The translations under genes and the position numbers were made by a program. A DNA stretch of 7,799 bases from JBBTUF01 sp038063855 (GTDB taxonomy: Bacteria > Patescibacteriota > Minisyncoccia > Ryanbacterales > GWA2-47-10b): contig JBBTUF010000026.1 in assembly GCA_038063855.1 (NCBI GenBank), forward strand, positions 1 through 7,799. Direction: 5' to 3'. Below, one piece after another: positions 1 to 4,579 of the stretch (the stretch's first letter is position 1; every line of letters begins with the position of its first letter). The notes beneath the pieces are model-generated. The model searched no databases and was not told the origin of the DNA. It saw nothing but the letters and a program-made list of their open reading frames with translations.

Positions 1-17
1 GGAGACCAGCTTTGTCC

Positions 18-68
18 AAAAAAACCTATTAAGTTGTTTTTTCGACTTCTTAATGGCGTTTTGTTTGT
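18..68. terminator. Possible bidirectional terminator hairpin
   Basis: The arms CC-ATTAAG (25-26, 28-33) and CTTAAT-GG (49-56) can pair with one bulged base. An alternative inner stem AAGTTG/CGACTT (31-36, 43-48) closes on a six-T loop. Seven A residues lie just upstream (18-24), so the minus-strand transcript would end in a U-run; on the plus strand a T-rich stretch follows (59-68). It could end a plus-strand gene lying before the window. The stem is AT-rich, so the call is weak. Confidence 0.3.
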
Positions 69-146
69 TCGGGGGAGACCCTCGTGTGAAATAATAATTA
101 ATTTTTCAAAGTTCCAACTCCAATATCTAACTTCATTATATGTAAC

Positions 147-240
147 TAAACGAAGTGGTGCGCAAGTCACAAAATCACTAAAGTTGTGCGTGCAGGGTGC
201 ATAAACGGTGGACAGGTCGCAAAATCTATATTGTGCGACC
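147..240. repeat. Two diverged tandem copies of about 40-47 bp
   Basis: Copy 1 (147-193) and copy 2 (202-240) share, in order, TAAACG, GTGG, a block AGTCACAAAATC versus GGTCGCAAAATC, and TTGTGCG. They are 55 bp apart and differ by small gaps. Copy 2 holds a perfect 7-bp inverted repeat, GGTCGCA (215-221) and TGCGACC (234-240). Copy 1 has a weaker equivalent, GCGCAA and TTGTGCG. They lie upstream of the nuclease promoter, so paired operator sites are possible, but no regulator is known. Confidence 0.45.
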
Positions 241-285
241 TATTCTAGAGCTTCTTTATAACTACCCATGGTCGTGTTGTTACTT

Positions 286-291
286 TATAAT
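286..291 (+). promoter_or_regulatory. -10 box for a probably leaderless nuclease transcript
   Basis: A perfect TATAAT ends 7 bases before the ATG at 299, so transcription would start at or next to the start codon and the mRNA would have almost no leader. I see no convincing -35 hexamer at 16-18 bp. A second, weaker box (TATAAC, 257-262) lies further upstream. No ribosome binding site precedes the ATG, which fits leaderless initiation. Confidence 0.5.
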
Positions 292-298
292 CATACTC

Positions 299-1453
299 AT
301 GCGTATATCATTTTCCGCTCTCGACACCTACACCACCTGCCCACAGAAATATAAATTTCAAGAGATCGATAAAATAAAAGGCCCAAAATCAAAAGAGGCC
401 TTGTTTGGAACGGCTATTCATGAAGCCTTAAAATTCATGTTTTCACGCGATCCCCTATTTCCAACATCTGAAGAGGTAACTGCACACTTTAGAGAAAATT
501 TTACAAGCATCCAGTCGATCTCTGATAGTAATAAAACCCGCTATCTTGAATCGGGCGAAAAAATGTTGAAAGATTTTTATACTAAAAATCCACCATGGAC
601 ATTTCGCGTCGTTGACCTCGAATCGCGTTTTGAAGCAATTATCGATGACCCGGTATACAGCACGAGCCATACGCTTGTAGGCTCGATCGATCGGATTGAT
701 AAGCGCGACGATGAAACATTTGAAATTATCGACTACAAAACATCACGTAAATTACCTTCTCAAGAAACGGTCGACAACAACATGCAACTTGCAATTTATC
801 AAATTGGCCTCCGAAAACGCTGGCCTCATATTCAGCCTGAACAAATCAAATTAACGCTCTACTTTGTAAAATCAAACGAAAAACTCTCTACCACCAGAAA
901 CGCCGAGACGCTTGCTGGCACCGAAACCAAAATTCTATCCCGCCTTCATGTTATTGAAGAAAAAACAAAAATAGGGGACTTCCCTCCTACACCATCGGCA
1001 CTGTGTGAATGGTGCCCCTATAAACAAATGTGCCCTGCATGGAGCCACTTATATAAAAAACCAGAAGAAAAAATCGAGATAGAAAAAGTGGTACATGAAT
1101 ATTTTGTCTTAAAGTCTGAAATCGATGAACGCAAACGGCGTCTTGCGATGATTTCAGGCTCAATTCGCAGTTATCTTGAAGTAGAAAAACTCGATCGTAT
1201 TTTTGGCGCCAATGGTACTATCTCTCTAAGCGCTCAAGAGCATACAGGCTGGGATTCTGAAAAAATAAAAACAATACTTGAGGGAAACCCTATCTTAAAT
1301 GATTTACTCTCGATCGATACAAAAAAGATAAAAAAAGTGTTTGACCGCCTCCCCTATCCGACGCAAGAACAGCTAAAAAATGAGGCTCGTATTGTCAAAA
1401 AATTTGTGATGCTAAAAGCATCTAAAAAAATAGAAAAAACTTCTGCCGAATAA
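299..1453 (+). CDS. PD-(D/E)XK nuclease with AddB/Cas4-type Fe-S cysteines
   Basis: This 384-residue protein is a RecB-like PD-(D/E)XK nuclease, expected to cut or resect DNA in the cytoplasm with a divalent metal. An N-terminal YxxCP segment carries Cys14. GTAIHEAL gives His41, GSIDRID gives Asp131, and IDYKTS gives Asp145 and Lys147 of the catalytic core. A QxxxY motif follows (Gln163, Tyr167). Cys236, Cys239 and Cys245 (C-x2-C-x5-C), together with Cys14, match the 4Fe-4S ligand pattern of AddB and Cas4. Residues 255-384 form an extra C-terminal part: a charged helix to about 295, a probable strand region, then a Lys-rich tail. The frame is open back to 197, but I chose ATG 299 because the family motif starts at once (MRISFSALDTY), the 34 extra residues look unlike the family, and a TATAAT box lies just upstream. 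No cas genes, helicase or addA are nearby, so a repair or DNA-processing role is more likely than CRISPR adaptation. The substrate is unknown. Confidence 0.88.
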   Translation: MRISFSALDTYTTCPQKYKFQEIDKIKGPKSKEALFGTAIHEALKFMFSRDPLFPTSEEVTAHFRENFTSIQSISDSNKTRYLESGEKMLKDFYTKNPPWTFRVVDLESRFEAIIDDPVYSTSHTLVGSIDRIDKRDDETFEIIDYKTSRKLPSQETVDNNMQLAIYQIGLRKRWPHIQPEQIKLTLYFVKSNEKLSTTRNAETLAGTETKILSRLHVIEEKTKIGDFPPTPSALCEWCPYKQMCPAWSHLYKKPEEKIEIEKVVHEYFVLKSEIDERKRRLAMISGSIRSYLEVEKLDRIFGANGTISLSAQEHTGWDSEKIKTILEGNPILNDLLSIDTKKIKKVFDRLPYPTQEQLKNEARIVKKFVMLKASKKIEKTSAE

Positions 1454-1780
1454 AAATAGCCGACAGATACTCGTTCGTGTGCGCGAACTTTCCCTGCCGA
1501 CCGTTGTTGTTTTGCGCATCACCAATCCCATATCCAAGGAGCAGTCGGAACCATCCGCCTTTCTTATTCTTGTTCCGGACGAAGAACTATACATTGTGAT
1601 TAATTCCCACACCCGAAACATATAGTAAAGCCGCTCATCAGACTCGATACAGTCGGGCACAGAATTGTTGGGATACGCATTAGTATAGTGATGCCTTCTC
1701 ATGGCCACCATTTTATCCGCAGTCTTACATTCCGGACACCGTACTTGAAATGAGTACGATATTAAGCTTCGTAGCCCCAT
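1412..1780 (-). CDS. Orphan 122-residue frame with a CxxC motif; doubtful or foreign gene
   Basis: I do not recognise this protein. Near the N-terminus it has RCPEC (Cys15, Cys18), and Cys44 follows in PDC, as in an incomplete zinc ribbon. The second half is rich in Ser, Thr and Arg. The last ~14 residues are antisense to the Lys-rich end of the nuclease gene, a 42-bp tail-to-tail overlap. In favour: AAAGGAG 10 bases before the ATG and a good promoter upstream. Against: 11 of 15 Arg codons are AGA, AGG or CGG, whereas L27 uses only CGC and the visible cysS uses 10 of 12 CGT, CGC or CGA; it also ends in TAG while all its neighbours end in TAA. It may be an acquired gene, a decayed gene frameshifted after about residue 60, or a chance frame downstream of a real promoter. 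Confidence 0.45.
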   Translation of the reverse strand: MGLRSLISYSFQVRCPECKTADKMVAMRRHHYTNAYPNNSVPDCIESDERLYYMFRVWELITMYSSSSGTRIRKADGSDCSLDMGLVMRKTTTVGRESSRTRTSICRLFLFGRSFFYFFRCF

Positions 1781-1790
1781 ATCGGTAACG

Positions 1791-1797
1791 CTCCTTT
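1791..1797 (-). promoter_or_regulatory. Shine-Dalgarno AAAGGAG of the orphan frame
   Basis: AAAGGAG on the minus strand lies 10 bases before the ATG at 1780. It is the only strong Shine-Dalgarno before any start in this window, so it supports both the start choice and the unusual character of this gene. Confidence 0.6.
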
Positions 1798-1828
1798 CTT
1801 TATCAAAACAACAGCATGTCCGTGGGAG

Positions 1829-1857
1829 ATTATACCATGAAAGTTATTTATTTGCAA
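1829..1857 (-). promoter_or_regulatory. Sigma70-type promoter with extended -10
   Basis: On the minus strand, TTGCAA (1857-1852, 4 of 6 matches to the -35 consensus) is followed after exactly 17 bp by a perfect TATAAT (1834-1829). TGG directly before the box makes an extended -10. Transcription would start near 1822, giving a leader of about 40 bases that contains the Shine-Dalgarno. The -35 box overlaps the last codons of the upstream membrane-protein gene. It is the best promoter in the window. Confidence 0.65.
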
Positions 1858-2177
1858 GTTGTCGAGAGAGCGTAGCCTGCTGATTCTGCCTCTTCTGGAG
1901 ATTTAAAATAAACTCTATTTTCGGGAGTTATTCGATTTCCTGCCTTACAATTTAAGGGGTAATATTTTGATCCACTTTTGCTTGCATAATACTCCCCTCT
2001 CACCTCCCCCATTTCAACCGTAAAAGCTTTTTCTTGTATTTGAATAGGATATTTATGGTTTGTTTTAGAATATAAAAGCCCGCCGCCAACCAATACCGAA
2101 ACCACTAAAACCGCAAAAACGACCCAAAATATGTCATTTTGGTGAGCCTTGATCTTTTCTCGGAGATTGTGTATCAT
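1848..2177 (-). CDS. Single-pass membrane protein with Ada-like metal-binding domain
   Basis: The protein has 109 residues from the ATG at 2177; a TTG directly upstream at 2180 would add one more. Numbering from the TTG, a basic N-terminus (LREKIKAH) precedes one hydrophobic segment at about 18-37. By the positive-inside rule the C-terminal part should face outwards. Residues 62-110 resemble the small Ada-type metal-binding domain also found in secreted nucleases and competence-related proteins: YYASKSGSKYY, then Cys78, ITPENRVYF, a SPEEAESAGY helix and a final Cys109. The usual His of KxH and a second CxxC pair are missing; Tyr replaces the His. Metal binding is therefore uncertain and the fold may be purely structural. 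The role is unknown; cell-surface DNA or metal binding is a guess. The assignment is from motif memory, not a search. Confidence 0.75.
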   Translation of the reverse strand: MIHNLREKIKAHQNDIFWVVFAVLVVSVLVGGGLLYSKTNHKYPIQIQEKAFTVEMGEVRGEYYASKSGSKYYPLNCKAGNRITPENRVYFKSPEEAESAGYALSTTCK

Positions 2178-2183
2178 CAAGTT

Positions 2184-2189
2184 TGTATA
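2184..2189 (-). promoter_or_regulatory. Probable -10 box of the membrane-protein gene (leaderless)
   Basis: TATACA on the minus strand (2189-2184) ends 6 bases before the ATG at 2177, which would place the transcription start on the start codon. No -35 box or Shine-Dalgarno is visible. The layout matches that in front of the nuclease gene. Confidence 0.4.
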
Positions 2190-2202
2190 ACATACGGTTG
2201 GG

Positions 2203-2236
2203 ATTATGGCTATTCGCCTAGGCGAATGCTCATAAT
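2203..2236. repeat. 34-bp dyad element between divergent genes
   Basis: A perfect 16-bp palindrome, ATTCGCCTAGGCGAAT (2212-2227), is flanked on each side by a 3-base GCT spacer and then by ATTATG (2203-2208) and CATAAT (2231-2236), which are themselves inverted. The whole is symmetric except for the two spacers. It lies 43 bp before rpmA and 25 bp before the divergent membrane-protein gene, so an operator controlling one or both is the simplest reading. No T-run follows on either side, so it is not a typical terminator. Confidence 0.7.
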
Positions 2237-2279
2237 TTCAACTAAATTTATTCATTATCACTCAAAAATTTAAGTAATT

Positions 2280-2552
2280 ATGGCACATACCAAAGCGGGT
2301 GGATCTACCAATAATAACCGCGACTCACAACCTAAATATCTCGGCGTTAAAATATATGGCGGCCAAAAAGTTCAGATTGGCTCTATTATTGTGCGCCAAC
2401 GCGGAAGCAAATTTATGCCCGGTGTCGGCGTTTCCAAAGGCAAAGATGACACGCTTTTTGCAATGAAAGACGGCGTTGTGCACTATGCGGATCGCCGCAA
2501 AACTCATTTCGACGGCAACCGCGTGATGCGCAAACTCGTCAGCGTCGTATAA
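2280..2552 (+). CDS. rpmA: 50S ribosomal protein L27
   Basis: L27 belongs to the large ribosomal subunit; its N-terminal tail reaches towards the peptidyl transferase centre. The 90-residue product starts MAHTKAGGST and has the family blocks GSIIVRQRGSKF, GKDDTLFAMKDGVV and a C-terminal RKLVSVV, at about the usual length (around 85). It begins directly at the mature N-terminus without the cleaved extension seen in Firmicutes. The usual partner rplU (L21) is not upstream. No Shine-Dalgarno precedes the ATG and I could not settle the promoter. All seven Arg codons are CGC. Codons 80-90 and the stop (2517-2552) recur downstream at 2860-2895 with only synonymous changes, which suggests that the 3' end was exchanged or duplicated. 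Confidence 0.97.
   Translation: MAHTKAGGSTNNNRDSQPKYLGVKIYGGQKVQIGSIIVRQRGSKFMPGVGVSKGKDDTLFAMKDGVVHYADRRKTHFDGNRVMRKLVSVV
2515..2552 (+). repeat. Direct repeat, upstream copy (3' end of rpmA)
   Basis: It matches 2858-2895 at 33 of 38 positions. The first 19 bases (2515-2533, GCAACCGCGTGATGCGCAA) are identical and all five mismatches lie after them. This copy is the functional end of rpmA. A flush identical block followed by silent differences is what a crossover between two related rpmA alleles would leave. Confidence 0.9.
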
Positions 2553-2559
2553 TTCAACT

Positions 2560-2853
2560 ATGGCAAAGAAAAAAATTGTCACGATTGAAGAGCTCGGATT
2601 CGTAGTACAGGACGGATTCTTTCAAGTTGAAGAAAAACTTGAGAATCTTTCAGAGCGCACGGAGAATGTTGAAAATAAGATTGAACGTGTCGAAGTTAAA
2701 ATTAACAAAATCGATGAACGAGTTGATACTATAGATGAACGGCTCGAGCGTGTTGAGCACAAAATAGACACTCTTGCTGATTTTGCGATATTAAAAATAG
2801 AACACGATCGCATAAAAAAGATTCTACGAGAAAAACTACACGTAGACGTATAA
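2560..2853 (+). CDS. Small coiled-coil protein inserted behind rpmA
   Basis: This 97-residue protein is almost wholly one helix. Hydrophobic residues keep an unbroken 3-4 heptad spacing from about Val23 to Leu72 (27, 30, 34, 37, 41, 44, 48, 51, 55, 58, 62, 65, 69, 72; position 34 is Thr), with Glu, Lys, Arg and Asp between them. This predicts a parallel coiled coil of seven heptads. Residues 1-20 (basic MAKKK, then IEELGFVVQDGF) and 73-97 (basic, IKKILREKL) cap it. There is no signal peptide or membrane segment. It starts 7 bases after the rpmA stop without a Shine-Dalgarno, so it is probably co-transcribed with rpmA and may depend on translational coupling. Similar small heptad proteins are, to my memory, widespread as hypotheticals; the function is unknown. 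It sits exactly between two copies of the rpmA 3' end, so it is likely a later arrival. Confidence 0.8.
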   Translation: MAKKKIVTIEELGFVVQDGFFQVEEKLENLSERTENVENKIERVEVKINKIDERVDTIDERLERVEHKIDTLADFAILKIEHDRIKKILREKLHVDV

Positions 2854-2857
2854 TACT

Positions 2858-2895
2858 GCAACCGCGTGATGCGCAAGCTCGTGAGTGTTGTGTAA
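2858..2895 (+). pseudogene. Displaced second copy of the rpmA 3' end
   Basis: From 2860 this encodes N-R-V-M-R-K-L-V-S-V-V-stop, the same peptide as the end of L27. Five of the twelve codons differ, every one silently (AAG for AAA, GTG for GTC, AGT for AGC, GTT for GTC, GTG for GTA). It has no upstream part of rpmA. It is in frame with the coiled-coil gene but follows that gene's TAA, so it should not be translated except by readthrough. Silent-only divergence means that it belonged to a working rpmA until recently. Confidence 0.88.
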
Positions 2896-2907
2896 AACAA
2901 TGTTTAA

Positions 2908-2950
2908 AAAAACTAAAAAATTCCCAGTTCTTGGGGATTTTTTAGTTTTT
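2908..2950. terminator. Bidirectional terminator shared by rpmA and pyrG
   Basis: An 18-bp stem (2908-2925 with 2933-2950, one G-T wobble) closes on a 7-base loop (2926-2932). The base of the stem is A-rich on one side and T-rich on the other, so a U-tract follows the GC core for both strands. It ends the plus-strand rpmA unit and the minus-strand pyrG operon. The TAA of pyrG (2944-2942) and its last two sense codons lie inside one arm. Confidence 0.88.
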
Positions 2951-4579
2951 AGGCTTCTTATTTTTGATCGCCGCCTTAATAAATTCGCGAAACAGAGGAT
3001 GCGGAGCAAGTGGGCGTGAGAGAAATTCGGGGTGAAATTGCACACCGAGAAAGAATGGATGGTTTGCGAGTTCAGCAATTTCTACCAGTTTACGTTTTGG
3101 GTTTATGCCTGAAACAATGAGCCCTCGTTTCTCAAGCCGAGGCAACAGTTTATTATTTACCTCGTAGCGATGGCGGTGACGCTCTTTTATTTTATCAGTT
3201 TTATACGCATGTGCCGCAATAGTATTTGGCATAACTTTGCAATCATAACTTCCAAGCCGCATTGAACCGCCATATTTTTTTTCACTCAATAACACTTCTT
3301 GCTCCGGCAAAATATGAATAACGGGATACGGAGATTTTGCATTTATCTCTTCGGTGTGAGCGCTCTCCATGCGAGCAACATGACGCGCAAATTCTACAAC
3401 CATCAACTGTAAACCATAGCAAAGACCAAAATACGGAATTTTTTCGTGACGACAATATTCTATGACTTTGATAATGCCCTCTACACCACGCTTGCCAAAC
3501 CCTCCGGGCACCACAATACCGTCATATTCTTTTAACTCTTTGAGAGTCTTTAGATCTTTTTCATATCGCTCTGCGTCGAGCCATACAAGCTCTGGCTCAT
3601 ATTTATGGCTCCAGGCTGCATGTTTAAGTGCCTCAATGACTGATATATACGAATCGGAAAGTGAAAATGAGCCCGTCGTAAAGTACTTACCAACAATGCC
3701 AATGCGTACTTTCGGTTTTGTTTTATTTTGGATAACATGCACCAAGTGCTTCCACTCTTTCAAATCAGTGCGCTTCTTTTTGAGTCCAAGTTTTTTGAGT
3801 GCAATGGTACCAAGTTGATCTTTTTCAAAATTAAGTGGTACCTCGTAAATTGATTTAATATCTGGGGCAGAAATAATATCTTCTTCACGCAAGTTAAGCG
3901 CAAACGAAAGTTTTTGTTTTCGTACTTTGTCAAGCGGTTGTGTCGAACGCGCAAGAATAATATCTGGCTGAATGCCCGCAGAATTAAGCGAGCGTACCGC
4001 ATATTGCGTAGGCTTTGTTTTCATCTCGCCAATCATTGCGGGGATTGGCAAGTAACTGACCATCACAAACAAAATATCTCCGGGATGCCGCAACTTTAAA
4101 ATGCGCGCGGCCTCCAAGAAAAGAAGATTTTGATACTCCCCTATCGTCCCCCCAATTTCTACTAATAAAATATCTGCCTTGTTTGCTTTTTGTGCGCGTT
4201 GTAAACGTAGAATAACTTCTTCGGGCACATGAGGCACCACTTCAACACACTTGCCACCGTATTCTAAATTTCGTTCCTTTTGAATCATCGCCTGATACAC
4301 CATCCCAGTCGTCATGTAATTTACTCGATGAAGTGCGGTATTTAAAAAACGCTCGTAGTTACCAATATCTTGGTCGCACTCAAGCCCGTCATCAGTCACA
4401 AATACTTCGCCATGCTCGGTGGGATTCATGGTACCCGCGTCAACATTAATATACGGATCAATCTTCATGGCCGTTACATTAAATCCGTACGATTGTAATA
4501 TTTTACCAAGTGAGGCAGTAGCAACCCCTTTGCCAATGCCTGACATAACTCCACCCGCAACAAAAATTATTTTATTCAT
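2942..4579 (-). CDS. pyrG: CTP synthase (glutamine-hydrolysing)
   Basis: PyrG converts UTP to CTP using ATP and ammonia released from glutamine, the last step of pyrimidine nucleotide synthesis. The 545-residue length is normal. The synthetase domain (about 1-268) begins with a P-loop, SGIGKG, then DPYINVDAGT, Asp71 and Glu141 (metal ligands by alignment with E. coli Asp72 and Glu140) and KTKPTQ at 187-192. The glutaminase domain (about 290-540) shows PGGFGKRG, nucleophile Cys387 in GLCYG, GGSMRLG, and His516 and Glu518 in FHPEF. One oddity: where E. coli has Asp-Ile-Glu (147-149), a site for the inhibitor CTP, this protein has Glu-Tyr-Gln (148-150), and the RRGDYLG block is replaced by NLEYGGK. 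The start overlaps the end of rplI by 8 bases (ATGAATAA) without a Shine-Dalgarno, so translation is probably coupled. Confidence 0.98.
   Translation of the reverse strand: MNKIIFVAGGVMSGIGKGVATASLGKILQSYGFNVTAMKIDPYINVDAGTMNPTEHGEVFVTDDGLECDQDIGNYERFLNTALHRVNYMTTGMVYQAMIQKERNLEYGGKCVEVVPHVPEEVILRLQRAQKANKADILLVEIGGTIGEYQNLLFLEAARILKLRHPGDILFVMVSYLPIPAMIGEMKTKPTQYAVRSLNSAGIQPDIILARSTQPLDKVRKQKLSFALNLREEDIISAPDIKSIYEVPLNFEKDQLGTIALKKLGLKKKRTDLKEWKHLVHVIQNKTKPKVRIGIVGKYFTTGSFSLSDSYISVIEALKHAAWSHKYEPELVWLDAERYEKDLKTLKELKEYDGIVVPGGFGKRGVEGIIKVIEYCRHEKIPYFGLCYGLQLMVVEFARHVARMESAHTEEINAKSPYPVIHILPEQEVLLSEKKYGGSMRLGSYDCKVMPNTIAAHAYKTDKIKERHRHRYEVNNKLLPRLEKRGLIVSGINPKRKLVEIAELANHPFFLGVQFHPEFLSRPLAPHPLFREFIKAAIKNKKPKN

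Larger units (their letters stand above)
1..298. other. Non-coding region with hairpins and a diverged repeat; no recognised gene
   Basis: I recognise no gene or RNA family here. One plus-strand frame is open from the window edge to a TAA at 202-204 (67 codons), but its translation resembles no protein I know, and an open stretch of that length is not surprising in AT-rich DNA. A small GC-rich hairpin lies at 70-84, with arms CGGGGG and CCCTCG, loop AGA and one G-T wobble. A hairpin with a nearby A-run and T-rich tail lies at 18-68, and a diverged tandem repeat at 147-240. The wobble pairs would favour a plus-strand RNA, possibly the 3' end of a transcript that starts before the window. That is an inference. 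Confidence 0.5.

Noticed and set aside
1..204. Open plus-strand frame at the window edge as the end of a gene
   Set aside because: 67 codons without a stop are plausible by chance, the translation has no recognisable features, and it runs through hairpins and repeats.
197..298. 34-residue N-terminal extension of the nuclease
   Set aside because: The extension covers the repeat and the promoter, looks unlike the family, and the conserved N-terminal motif begins right after ATG 299.
299..1453. Nuclease as part of a CRISPR-Cas system
   Set aside because: Despite the Cas4-like cysteines, there is no CRISPR array and no other cas gene in the window.
1473..1491. Hairpin GTTCG/CGAAC as terminator of the nuclease gene
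   Set aside because: The stem is only 5 bp and followed by just three T residues, and it lies inside the opposing frame; too weak to call.
2203..2236. Dyad element as a dif/Xer recombination site
   Set aside because: The CATAAT and ATTATG half-motifs are in the opposite order and orientation to dif, and the centre is a GC-rich palindrome rather than a 6-8 base asymmetric spacer.
2325..2582. 85-codon minus-strand frame over rpmA
   Set aside because: Antisense shadow of L27. The frames at 2622-2900 and 2836-3078 on the minus strand are likewise shadows of the coiled-coil gene and pyrG.
3462..3818. 118-codon plus-strand frame inside pyrG
   Set aside because: Antisense shadow of a fully conserved CTP synthase; no start signal and no family resemblance.
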